From Papaver somniferum (lineage: Eukaryota > Streptophyta > Magnoliopsida > Ranunculales > Papaveraceae), in contig NC_039361.1 of the NCBI RefSeq assembly GCF_003573695.1, forward strand, positions 40,717,393 to 40,781,392: a DNA stretch of 64,000 bases. The letters run 5' to 3'. Below the pieces are notes generated by a model that saw only the letters and a list, made by a program, of their open reading frames with translations, was not told where the DNA came from and searched no databases. Both the position numbers and the translations under genes were made by a program. The stretch's first letter is position 1, and every line of letters begins with the position of its first letter. Of the stretch, positions 48,001 through 57,876 are shown piece by piece.

Positions 48001-49315
48001 TACAACTGATTTCTTCCTATGACCCTTCTTACTTTTTCCCAGTTACACAACAACCCCCTATTTATATACAGATTTCTCCTCCTTTTCTCAATCCCTAATA
48101 TCATCAGAAACAATATAAAATTCAGGGATTTTTGTGTTCTCGGACTCACCACTTAGCACTCTTCATTCACGTGTATCCACTGCACTTATCTTCACCAATT
48201 GACTGATGTTGTAGGTGTTGCAGAGATGTCAGATTCAACCCTAATTTGACCATTATGTCCACCACTTCCACCTTATTGCTGTCAATTCTCTGTTGTAGTT
48301 GTTGGAGTTCGCAAGGAGAACCAAATTCAGACCTCTAGCTTTCCATTGTGTCAGTTTTGAGAACCAAATAGCTGACCTACTCTTGTATTTCACAGCCTAG
48401 GGTTTTGACTGAAATGGATGAGGATAGAAGGGGCATGCAACTAGTCTGACAAAGGGAAAAGATGGTGATAGAGATAAGGGTGATGAGTATTGAAATTGAC
48501 AGGGATTTGGTTGTTGATGAGATTGGTAGAGTTTGAAAATTGACGGGAGGTGAAGAAGAGAATGGGGATTGTTTCTGAAGATAGCAAAAAGAAAGAAGGA
48601 TTTGGGGTATGTTTGGGTGTAAACCATGAATTTCCTGTTTTTGGTATAAGAGTGAAACTTGGACCTGGTTTGTATTGTTTCCCAAATCGTTTTTAGCATT
48701 TGAACTTCGGCCCATTAACTCTCATGCAACATATGTTACTTGAATTTAGGCCCATTCAGTTGTCCCCTATCAATTGTTAGCCAACACCTCAACTATGATC
48801 TCTTCCTGTTGCTGCTCATGGTGTGACAACTTCCCATTGTTCAACCTTTCTTTGCTAACTCTATTTAGTCTCATGCCATTACAAAAATCATATTATTACC
48901 ACATTTCTACGCGCAACGAATAAGAAAAGAAAAATACATATAATTTGGCACAAACATAAGCAATTAGTGCACAAGATATCATAAGCACCTATAAAATGAT
49001 AAGAATAAATACAATATTAGGTGTCTATCACTTTTGTCTCAAAGAGTAGGAGATAGAATATATAGACTTTTGAGTGATAGATAAGTTCAAGTCTCCACAT
49101 ACCTTTTTGTCGAGAAGTTACACCGGTTACTTGAGTAGTTCTTCTACTTGTATGATGAATCGCCATGAAGTCCTTGAGCTCAACTATACTTACTATCCTA
49201 GTACGAGACTTATCTATAAGAAACTAGAAATCAAAACTTATAGTTTTGATCACTAACATTGGCAAACATGCTTGAGATAGCAATGCATGCAAGTTTGACC
49301 GAGCAGTGCTCTAAC
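45076..49315 (-). repeat. Element A right (5') LTR, interrupted by a solo LTR
   Basis: Begins TGAAAAAGCGGGAG and ends GTGCTCTAACA before AACAT. Without the insertion at 47,209-49,030 it is about 2.4 kb, equal to the left LTR. A minus-strand TATA box lies at 46,223-46,231. The LTR pair is similar but clearly diverged, which suits an insertion that has since received two further insertions. Confidence 0.87.
47209..49030 (-). mobile_element. 1.8-kb solo LTR inserted in element A LTR
   Basis: Compared with the left LTR (41,150 area), the sequence 'cgacttttgtctc' is broken here by 1.8 kb. Read on the minus strand the insert begins TGATAGACACCTAATATTG and ends CTTAGCCTACCA. This is TG...CA with a 4-bp duplication CTTT; a 7-bp match ACTTTTG at both ends leaves the exact edge open. 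The TGATAGAC start recalls the Athila-like LTR, so a Gypsy solo LTR is likely. It holds no coding sequence. Confidence 0.7.
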
Positions 49316-50048
49316 AAACATATCCCCCTTGCCACCATTCAAACTCCATAAACCAGTTGAAGACAATTTGAATTTCCAATTCAAAAAGACTACTAACATC
49401 AAAACATTTGGAATGTATAGCATAGGGAGTACGGAATGGGTTCCCATCATCCTTGCGAAGAACTCCAACTTGATAGAACCCCACATTGGTCGATAGAAGC
49501 ACTCAGATTCATGTAGGGCATAATAAAAGGACAGAAGATCAAACATGTAGAAGAATAGAATTACCATTTTTAACTTCCTCAAGAATAATAAGAACTCCAT
49601 AGAGGACAGGTGCAGGTTTTCGATAATGCAAATATAACCCCGTTTCTAAAACTCTGAAATCGCTTCTAATTAACAAAGGAAGTATCATAAGAGTATGGTA
49701 ATGGAACAAGATAAACTTACCAGTTGAAGTCGAGGCCTCAATAAGTTGGTAAGCCGAGTGAGTTACTGGCATATAAGCTGTGAGAAGTTGATTAAAGCCG
49801 ACACCCCATGGCTGCAACAGGTGATAAACCAGATTAATATGAATCACTTGACAGAACCCATGAGAGAAGATATTTGTGGCGTGGAACCGATGTGTTTGTG
49901 TACATTTAGACCTCAGATCGAAAACTCCACGACAATAATGACACACATATTGTTCTCCCATTGCTTTCCCTTGCACATACCATCTACTCTGAGCTTGCTG
50001 CAACAGTTTACCAACTGGGTTCAAGAACATAATCACTTGTGCAAACAA
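49316..50048 (-). pseudogene. Element C internal coding fragment (module copy)
   Basis: Minus-strand frames at 49,539-50,048 and 49,321-49,600. They include FDLRSKCTQTHRFHATNIFS with NLVYHLLQPWGVGF, and further on PNVLMLVVFLNWKFKLS. The first block resembles CNPRTNCIHPQPFHTSTIFC in the neighbouring fragment (50,091-50,468). The second resembles RDVLMLVDYLSWKF in the 3' half (about 13,590). I recognise no known family. It ends at the AACAT target duplication of element A. Confidence 0.4.
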
Positions 50049-50090
50049 ATTATTTGCTGGTACATGAGAGGCTCTAATAAGTTGAACAAA

Positions 50091-50468
50091 CTAAATTCCA
50101 TGATCACCAATAGGAAGTAATACATAATATAGATAACCTTTAAGCTGCTCCGTAGAGAATCTATGACAAAAAATAGTTGAAGTATGGAATGGCTGTGGAT
50201 GTATACAGTTAGTCCTGGGATTGCAAACTTCACGGCACATAATTAACAGAAATTGTTCTGTATTTGCTTCATTCATCACATATTCCATCCTTTTATAACT
50301 TCTCTTGAGCCTCAATAGCTTATTACAATATCTTCCAGCAACTAAGAGAATCAGAAAACCTTCATTACCATAAAAACTATGTCTACCAGGATCAAACAAC
50401 TTGCAAGTGTCACAGTCTTCACCCCCTTGGTTAGTAAAATCACAAGCGACAAATCCAATTGGTATCAA
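50091..50468 (-). pseudogene. Element C internal coding fragment with Cys/His-rich block
   Basis: A 125-codon minus-strand frame that overlaps the end of the next upstream frame by four bases, which suggests a single frameshift. It has CDFTNQGGEDCDTCKLFDPG, then a middle section and a Cys/His block CREVCNPRTNCIHPQPFHTS. The block recurs in the adjoining fragment. The Cys/His spacing could bind zinc, but this is a guess. Confidence 0.4.
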
Positions 50469-51000
50469 TTTTTGAGTAAAAACTCAAACAAATTTCTCTC
50501 TCTATTAGACATTGTACCAAACAGTTTACCCTCATCAGTAATATCACCATTTTGAACTAATACAAATGCGATTGAATTCATAAACTTCGAATCGAATCCA
50601 AATCCATGTTTAAAATCTAACTCATAAACAAAATTTCCTTTATAATCATTAATCAAAACTGATCCATCAAACCACTTTCCATGATCAAATATGGAACAAC
50701 TAAAATCACGATGGAGATAAAGATAGTTCTTACAATTCAGTTTGAGATGAGTAATCCAATCGTTCGAGTGCTCGTAATACCTCTCATCAGATTTATTAGG
50801 ATTCTGGTTGTCGAAGCTCCTTACCCTCTTGCTGGCAACAATTTCAATTTGGGAACCCATATTATCAATCAATTGACTGAAATAAGGGATGAGTTTTCCT
50901 TCTTCTAAGTCTATTTCTACTGAATCCTCATTTTTATCAAAGAAAACGACGGAATCAACTCTAAGTCAAGAGAATCATCCCTTTCTTCTTCCAATAGTAG
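50465..51000 (-). pseudogene. Element C internal coding fragment (FDHGKW module)
   Basis: The 135-codon frame (50,872-50,465) extends upstream without a start into an acidic stretch (DLEEGKLIPYFSQLIDN). It contains YLYLHRDFSCSIFDHGKWFD with GSVLINDYKGNFVYELDFKH. Similar modules lie near 13,380 and 12,950. The function is unknown. It sits between the N-terminal ORF of element C and the Cys/His module. Confidence 0.45.
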
Positions 51001-51060
51001 TGATGAATTACAGCTGAAATCAGTGACCAACTCTGAGTTAGTTGAGTTTTTTTCCACCAA

Positions 51061-51315
51061 TTATTCGTTGTTCATTTCCTCCTCCATCTCTGTTGTTTCT
51101 ATAACTTCAGACGTTTCTATAACCTCAGCAACTCTGAAATTGGAGCAATAAGCAGACTCCAACTTCTTCTCTGCTTCATTGATGAGAACAAACAACTTCA
51201 GAAGATTTAGGTCCTGATACGGAGAACTACCAAGTTCTTCAATACTGAACTTGAATCGAAGATCACTTAATTCCTCATATGCATAAAATAGTTCCCAATC
51301 CACTGAACCCTCCAT
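51061..51315 (-). CDS. Element C N-terminal ORF
   Basis: An 84-codon frame starting MEGSVDWELFYAYEELSDLR, 11 bases inside the PBS. Its position marks it as the first ORF of the element. The C-terminus is Glu/Thr-rich (VIETSEVIETTEMEEEMNNE). It has no gag features. Acidic sequence continues in other frames to 50,900, so this is probably the first part of a larger broken polyprotein. No homolog was recognised. Confidence 0.45.
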   Translation of the reverse strand: MEGSVDWELFYAYEELSDLRFKFSIEELGSSPYQDLNLLKLFVLINEAEKKLESAYCSNFRVAEVIETSEVIETTEMEEEMNNE

Positions 51316-51325
51316 GGATCGTGGT

Positions 51326-51338
51326 TGCTCTGATACCA
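51326..51338 (-). promoter_or_regulatory. Primer binding site of element C (Met-tRNA type)
   Basis: TGCTCTGATACCA on the plus strand, two bases from the right LTR start at 51,341. This is the same primer site as in element A. It fixes the orientation of element C and supports a Copia relationship for it. Confidence 0.88.
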
Positions 51339-51340
51339 GT

Positions 51341-51738
51341 TGTTATGTACTGAGGTGTACCATAATAAGAATTGGATCGAGACTTACGCTGATAAACAAA
51401 CTGATATAAGAACCCTAACAATAAATCAAATAAACTGTCTCATTCATGAGAGAACAGCTTACTGCCTCATTCCTAAGAGGACAACTTCCTTTTTCTTATC
51501 TATTTTTCATAACCCTAACAATTACAGAACTGAGCTTATAAAGCTCAACCTCACTCAATAGATCCTACGGCTAATATGCCCCCAAATGGTTACATCGTAC
51601 CTCCCACATTACAAGTGAATTAAAGACTAATTACATGATTAAGCTAACTAAATTATCACTAATCACTAATAAAAGCAAGCGGCTATCGGCAGACACTGGG
51701 CTGGCTGTGGGTAACCACCCTCTCAAAAGTCGGGGACA
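51341..51738 (-). repeat. Element C 5' LTR (right, 398 bp)
   Basis: Begins TGTTATGTACTGAGGTG and ends AAAAGTCGGGGACA. It matches the left LTR (11,994-12,399) apart from substitutions and small indels. The outer flank AATTA differs by one base from GATTA at the other end. Confidence 0.8.
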
Positions 51739-51930
51739 AATTATACCCAGTAAAAACACGTTGGTGAATATGTGTAATATGCCCAAACAAATACCATAAA
51801 CTATAGCATCACTATTTTCGGGTGAGGTCAAATTTTCGACAGGGATGTGTTCTTTGTATCCAAATAGGACTTCACCATTATCCTTGGGTAACCCATGACC
51901 GACTTCTTCAATTAGAAACAACTGGTTAAT
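51739..51930 (-). pseudogene. Flank of element C, possible upstream part of the PMD pseudogene
   Basis: If element C and one target copy are removed, a minus-strand frame (YLFGHITHIHQRVFTGYN on this side) runs without a stop into HEHDVRILKFHNLHETM on the left side (about 11,985). This suggests the insertion split one old coding sequence. The open stretch is short (roughly 50-60 codons) and upstream frames contain stops, so an intron or decay must be assumed. Confidence 0.3.
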
Positions 51931-52026
51931 AGTATTTTCTTAGTATTTTTATTATTTTTTTTCTTTTCGAACCCTTTTTTGCTCCCCTCTGCTGAATCTG
52001 GCTTCTCACTCCGTTCTTCGTGAACT

Positions 52027-52140
52027 TTTTTTTTTCAGATCAAAAGAGAAATTTATTAAGATGAGAGGACATACAAAAATACAATGCTACCAGAGGTAGC
52101 TGGAAACATTAGGCCACGAAGGTTGAATATCATGGGGTGA
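52027..52140 (-). mobile_element. Retroposed 3' end with poly(A), probably LINE-derived
   Basis: Read on the minus strand, the sequence ends CTTAATAAATTTCTCTTTTG followed by a run of A (plus-strand T run at about 52,028-52,038). AATAAA and the A tail mark a retroposed mRNA end, and the phrase resembles plant L1-type LINE tails. The 5' extent is unclear, and no LINE coding sequence or target duplication was found. Confidence 0.4.
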
Positions 52141-55100
52141 ATCAGAAGGTTCTGCACTTAATTCCATGATAACAATTTGTTTCTCATTTGAAACTATTTC
52201 TACCTCATTCTTCTAAGGGATTGTTAGTTTTATCACCAGATTCTTCTGTTATAATCCCCTTCTCATTTATTCTGAAATTGGAACCAAAAGATTGGATTTT
52301 GTTAATTTATTACTAATAGATTAGACAGTGTCACAAATTAACATCAAATGACCTAAATTACTACAATCCAAATGGAAGGAGTGGTAGTGAATTGGTTATG
52401 ACTGTTCTGAGTGTGGGAATCGAACGATCTGGTCTCTTTTGAGAGTGGTACTTTCAAGTTGAAATCACAGAAATACCTACCAGGAATCTCGTATCCTTTT
52501 TTTTAGTACATGGTTAAATTCCTTTGTTCTAGAAGAAATCATGGCCGAAACACAATCGCGGCCAACACCCTAAACCAATCAATAATTTATTTGTTTAATC
52601 ATTTCGAGTGAATCGATGACTTGGGAGTCGGGATGCACGAGTTCTAAAAATTCATGTTGTCTCTTTTAACTATGTTGACAAGTCAAGCTTATGGGTCAGA
52701 TACAGTTTCTACCTAACTGGGCGAACACAACATTGGAAATAATTTCAGAAAACAGATGTGTTTCATGTTCGATAATGTTCTTCACTAGATGGAAGAACTA
52801 TCTGCAACTCTTCATGGCCGCCATTAACCAAAATCTAAAGAAATTTCGCAAAATTATTTAACTGAAAACAGAAGTTAAAAGGATGATGGAAAATCACATG
52901 TAGCTTCGTATTGGTTCCACTTATTCCCTTTCCTTTTATCTACTCGCCTAACAAGGTACTCTTCCTACCTTTTTCGGACCGACTACAAAATCAAAACGAA
53001 GTTCTACTTTCATCATTAATTTAGATCATTATTTTCCATAGTTTTGATAATAAAAAAAGGATGGTACGAAATTTTGATCAACAAATTCTTCGAATCGAAT
53101 ATAGTTTAAGAAATTTGGATTTTTCCTACAATGGAAAGGTTCCACAACTAGTTGTGGAGAATAATGTACAATGAATTCGAAATTAATACTGTATAATATA
53201 TCATAATAACAGGTAAAACCAGAAAATTATTCTTCCATGGTAACACCCCATCGCCATAGTATTAACTGGCGTTAGTTGGTTTAAGCGGAAACCACATTTT
53301 CATGTAGTAGCGCAGACCATTTGTACTATTGGTAAACTAATAAACAATGTAAGATAGCTCAAGCCCAAATATGTTCGGCTGCATGGGCCACAAAATGCTT
53401 CTAAATGTCCAACAACAAGTAAAGATCTTCTCAACTTTGCCGATCAAATTGTTAGAGGTAATGTCTTGTTAAGTTAGACCGAGCACGATTTTGTTTAAGT
53501 TAGACCGAGCACGATTAAAACTTATCATTCATACTATTGACAGCCGAAAATGAACTAGTTTGTTTAAGTTAGACCGGGCACGGTTTTGTTAAGAGAGAAT
53601 TATTTAAATACCTCTCTGCACGGACAGTGTAACGACCTAGATACATCTGATAATGTAAAGTGAACAGGATTTGGTTCATCAGGTGCATCTGTTCAGTCAG
53701 TAGATACATAATAAACAAGTAAAAACTACTGTCAGACTCATTTTTTGTTTTCCTTCCATTGTGAAACCCACTGCCAAAAAAACTAACGGTCGCACCCATT
53801 TTCGGTGATAAAATTATGCACAAGCCCATATTTTAATGTTTGATGTTTTCTTCTTTTTTTCGTTTCGTATCTCTTTTATAAACAAGAATAATATGAAGAC
53901 GAGAACACCATTAACAACTTTCTTTTGATACCTTCCTATCTAATTCAATCAAAATCAAAACCTTAGAAGACATAACCTAAAATTCAATTCAATCTTTTTT
54001 TTTTTGTTTTATTCAATTTGATAAAACTCATTTTAGATCTGGAAATTATGATCGAGAACTAGCTGATATGGTTCTTATCAAAGAATGGTTCAAGCTGGTG
54101 GCGTCTTGCATTATCCGTGGTGCGGGATTGCAATGAATTAAACCGGTGGTTGGTTTTGAAGGACTAAGAAAGGGTTGGAAGTGAACTAGAACTCAAGTGA
54201 AGGACTGGTGGGTGTATCTCGGATTTGATTTACAACAGTGAAGAGAAGGAAGTGATTAATGGTGTTATGTATCTCAACGGGAGTTGTTCTTGAGAGAAAG
54301 AAGACTTGATTGATGAGTTTGTTCACATGGGTTTATGTTAAATTTGTACTGCCAGGTTCTTGTACTCGATTTGGAGATTATTGATGCTCTCAGATTTCTG
54401 AAATGAGAGCTGGCTTAATTGATCTTCTTTGATTCGATGATGGAGCTGTCTGCTTCCGTTGATTTCAGCGAGAAGACTCGTGGAAGGAAGATATTACTAC
54501 TCTTAGAATCATATCATCGTTTCAAATCCCTTCTGGAGAAATGATTACCAAAGATTTGCATTGAAAATGAGTTTTGATTTCCCAAATGAATTAATTTTTG
54601 ATTTTACCTGAAATCAAGTAAGAATCTGATTCTAGGTTTTACGAAAAGTCATGGATAAGTCATGTGCTCTGGAGTACATCAACCAGATGTTCCCTACAGG
54701 TTATTATTGATTCTAATTTCTTTCAATTCAATTCGGAGTTTAGTTTTTGGTTATGAACTAAAATTTGCATGTGCTTGGACATGTTTTGCTTAAATTAGTT
54801 TAAGAATTGAGATCTACAAGCTGATAGACAAGAGCAACGGATATATATTTGCTGGTATAAATGCGAGTGCAGTCAAGTTCAGCAAGATTGCAGTTCGTCC
54901 TCTTGATTGGGACTACTATAGATATCCTTTTGTCTTTCCCTTGCTTTAGTTTCACAGAAAAAGTGCTGCTTCTATTTTGCTTTTGCTCGTTAGGTGTCAA
55001 TATGTTGCTAGCTAGATTGTTTGAGTTGGTGGTTTTGATTGATAGTCTTATTAATATCTTTTAGGGATTTCCTTTCACCTGTGTGTATACTTTCAAAATC

Positions 55101-55869
55101 TTTCCTTTTCCTAAGTTGGTGGTTTTGGCGCATCCTAAAAGTTTACATTACTCGGCATCTGGAAGTATGCAATATTATGTTGGCAATTTAGGGCCTGCAA
55201 TGTCATGTACTAATGTTCACATTTCACACGAATTGCACTTGTGTGCCTATCATATTGTTTATATTTGTTAGGATTCTTTGTTAGGACTCCATGCTTATAT
55301 TCAACCATTTGATAGTGTACCCCATTCTTATACTGACGTTCTATCTCATGGACAGTCAGTGTAGTACGTTATTTAGGTGGATGTGGGGGCTAGATTAACT
55401 ACAACGAAGTTGATTTTCTTATATTGAAAAACCTATTGCTGAACTAAATTATGTGTCACTTATTCAATAGATCCAGAGTGAGATTAGTTTGTTTGATGCA
55501 GAGATACTAACTGCAGTTCGTAAACAGGTTTTTTGTTTTGTTTCCTTCCAGCAATTTTCGAATTCGCAAGTCATGAGATTACAGCTGAGTTTAGTTCAAT
55601 GGAGGGAACAAAAGGAGGTTCTGAAATGTTGTTGGCTGTGTGTCAACTGTCAATGTCTAAGAGATGGAAAGAATGCTATTGAATCGACAGTATTTTTGTG
55701 GCAGAAGTGCAGCCGAAATTGGAAGCCACAACAACGGATTGAAGGTTTGAGCTGAAATGAAGTGTTGTCAATTAGATGTATGCTAGGATTGAAATGTATG
55801 AAACCTACAGGGAAGGAGTTGGTTTTTCGTGCTCCTGGTGGTGTTAAACTAAGGCTTGAAGGTGTCTGT
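52141..55869. other. Intergenic DNA without recognised genes
   Basis: 3.7 kb, AT-rich, no supported ORF. A short cluster of repeats lies at 53,466-53,585. The stretch 53,880-55,860 has G-rich, transcript-like composition with possible splice sites but no conserved protein. It may be an untranslated or decayed transcription unit. A 576-bp MITE begins at the right end. Confidence 0.4.
53466..53585. repeat. Three copies of a 'gttagaccgagcacg' repeat
   Basis: Copies of (T)AAGTTAGACCGAGCACGATT lie at about 53,470, 53,498 and 53,562, the last with one change (GGGCACGG). The unit is about 25-28 bp with an insertion before the third copy. No known function. Confidence 0.6.
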
Positions 55870-56445
55870 TAGGGCTGTCAATGGGTACCCATTATCCGGA
55901 CCCGGAACCAGATCCGGTATATTTGGGTCCGGTTCCGGGTCCTAAAGTTGGACCCATTAGCTACTTAGGACCCGGCGGGTAATTACCCGATTGGACCCGA
56001 ATTTAAACGGGTCCAAACGGGTAATACCCATTGGGTACCCGCGGGTATCGGGTACCCGTTTATTCATTCTTTTATTCATGTTTTTAGCAAAATTACAAGT
56101 ATTTTTGCTAGTTTTAGCTTTGATATTTTACTCATTTAAATTTTTTCTCTTACATTTAACCTTTATTTAGTACATTGATAAGAAATAATAATAAATTTTT
56201 ATAAAAATTACTTAAATCCAAGCCAAAAAGAGAAATATATTAAGTTTTTGAGGTTTTTTAAATAGTTTTATTAAGACCCAATGGGTACCCGGAACCGACG
56301 GGTACCCGGTTATTTAAACGGGTACGGTTCTGGGTCCACAAGTTTAGAAACCGGACCCGGAATCGTTAGGAACCGGACCCGACCATTATAAGTAGGGTCC
56401 GGGTCTTGTGATACCCGGGAGGACCCGGACCCGTTGACACCCCTA
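55870..56445. mobile_element. hAT-type MITE (576 bp)
   Basis: Begins TAGGGCTGTCAATGGGTACC and ends GGGTCAACGGGT-type on the complementary strand (plus end CCCGTTGACACCCCTA). The terminal inverted repeats agree at most positions over about 25 bp. An exact 8-bp duplication GTGTCTGT flanks it (55,862-55,869 and 56,446-56,453), the hallmark of hAT elements. The ends are dense in GGGTACCC/GGACCCG motifs and the centre is AT-rich with no coding potential. Elements with TAGGG.TGTCAA ends and this composition are common non-autonomous hATs in plants. Confidence 0.92.
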
Positions 56446-56699
56446 GTGTCTGTGTTGGTAATGCAGTCAAATGGGACCAAGAATGGAAGTTGTGGTGATG
56501 CAAAATGGTTGAGGTGATGTCAAGAAGGCGTGATTCGAATGGATTTGCTGGTGATTAATAGGTGCAAGCAGTATTATTGCTTTTGGGAGCTCGGCATGAA
56601 CCTATTGTTGCGCTAGTGTTGATTCTTTTTTATTGGTTGAGGTTCTGGTGCTGGTAGGTTGTACAGTTGGTGTTGGTGTTGGTCATATTGGTTTAATTT

Positions 56700-57430
56700 G
56701 TTAGGCATCTATGAAAGATGCATAACTTGTTATGCATCTACAAAATTTGCTGCTTAACTTGTTATGCAGTCCCGAAAATGGTTGCATAACACGTTATGTA
56801 GCTATTATTGTAGGTGCATGACAAGTTATGTTGCCTTTTTTTTGCATAACTTGTTATGCAGTCCAGAGAATGGTTGCATAACAAGTTATGTAGCTACTTT
56901 TTTGTTAGTATTGAAACCAACAAAAAAAAGGCTGCATTACTTGTCATGCAGCTACAATAATATCAGCATAATATGCAGTCGAAAAAATGGATGCATGAAG
57001 CATTATGCAACCATATTTTTGTAAGCACTGAATTAAAAAAATTGATGTATAATCTTTTATGCATCCAAGAAAATGTATGCATAACATGTTATGCATAAAT
57101 TAATAGATGCATGAACCAAAATCTGGTTGCATAATGTTTTATGCATCTTTTGTTGTGTCTGCATAATGTGTTATGCATCATTTTTGGTGGCTGTATAATG
57201 CTTATGTACCAAATTTTTGAAAATTTATCTTAAAAGAACAATCGCCTCCGATTTTTTCGCAAAAAACTTAAATTTGATATTGTTGTTTGTACTCGTTGTG
57301 TAGCTCTCTTAAAAAAAAATTCAATGATATAAAATTTGTAAAATTCCAAGGTGCGGTTTTTTAGATATGTTATATCCAAGTTTCATTGTCAATTATACCC
57401 CTGATGCATAATCTGTTATGCAGATACTTT
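56700..57430. repeat. Array of TGCATAAC-GTTATGCA imperfect palindromes
   Basis: About 14 copies of a roughly 22-bp near-palindrome occur at irregular 25-60 bp spacing. The best are GATGCATAACTTGTTATGCA (56,717), TGCATAACTTGTTATGCA (56,843), TGCATAACATGTTATGCA (about 57,077) and TGCATAATCTGTTATGCA (about 57,405). The two centre bases vary (CTTG, CACG, ATGT). Spacers are unrelated AT-rich sequence. The MULE begins about 110 bp after the last copy, so the array lies just outside it. Function unknown. Confidence 0.85.
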
Positions 57431-57537
57431 TCATAATTTCATATAATTATGGGTGTCATGGAAGCAAAAAATAATCTTGGGCTTCACAATAAGAATATTT
57501 TTTTTTGGGCTTGCGCCTAATTTTCCCAATAAACAAG

Positions 57538-57610
57538 AACGATTTTTTAGGGACCATGGTTTTTTTGGGAGGACCATGGTCCTATTAGGCCACCTACCCT
57601 ACAATTTTAA
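57538..57610 (+). repeat. MULE left terminal inverted repeat
   Basis: AACGATTTTTTAGGGACCAT and the following bases match the complement of the right end (63,189 leftward) for roughly 60-70 bp with mismatches and small indels. Shared pieces are ACGATTTTTT, CATGGTTTT, TTTGGG and ATTAG. A second CATGG lies at 57,584. Similarity fades after about 57,610. Confidence 0.7.
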
Positions 57611-57876
57611 GGGATGTCCTAAAATCATGAGATTACTAATTTGGCCCTTACCCTAATTAAAATTAACTCTAACTTAATAACTGCCACTAATTTAATCTAA
57701 AAAAAAACCTAAACTAAACCTAGCCGCACCCAAAAAAAGGAAAAGAAGAAAACAGTTTTGAGGAGAAAACTATTCTCCCTCTTGTTCTTCTCTTCTTCCC
57801 CATTTCAACGTCATCTTCATCGATTAATCGTCGATTCATAAAATTTTCATCGTCGATTAATCAATCGACTATAAGA

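Larger units (their letters stand above)
24085..49315 (-). mobile_element. Copia-like non-autonomous element A carrying nested insertions
   Basis: LTRs begin TGAAAAAGCGGG and end CTCTAACA, with the exact duplication AACAT at 24,080-24,084 and 49,316-49,320. The PBS (TGCTCTGATACCA, 45,061-45,073) lies beside the right LTR and a PPT complement (ATCTCCCCCTTTG, 41,434-41,446) beside the left, so the element reads on the minus strand. The 3.6-kb internal domain (41,434-45,075) has two coding areas but no recognisable gag, protease, integrase or RT. This suggests a LARD-like element mobilised in trans. The left LTR is split by a Tat element and the right by a solo LTR. Confidence 0.88.
11994..51738 (-). 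mobile_element. Non-autonomous LTR retrotransposon C, host of the whole nest
   Basis: Two related LTRs (11,994-12,399 and 51,341-51,738) start TGTTA(C/T)GTACTGAGGTG and end in GACA. Next to the right LTR is TGCTCTGATACCA (51,326-51,338), the reverse complement of the Met-tRNA primer site typical of Copia elements. Next to the left LTR is a pyrimidine-rich tract (ATTCCCCTTTT) fitting a PPT, so the element reads on the minus strand. Flanking bases GATTA (11,989-11,993) and AATTA (51,739-51,743) differ at one position. Its own internal DNA is 12,400-13,925, 23,675-24,084 and 49,316-51,340, about 4 kb. This holds ORFs but no gag, protease, RT or integrase that I can see. Confidence 0.75.

Noticed and set aside
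48377..48715. Two overlapping minus-strand ORFs of 100-112 codons
   Set aside because: They lie inside the 1.8-kb solo LTR, differ in frame and are Ser/Pro low complexity.
53880..55760. Possible protein-coding host gene
   Set aside because: Composition and a few GT/AG sites look transcript-like, but no frame exceeds 90 codons and none shows a recognisable domain.
56700..57430. CRISPR-like array
   Set aside because: Repeats are palindromic, variable and irregularly spaced, spacers are not of constant length, and the setting is a plant genome.
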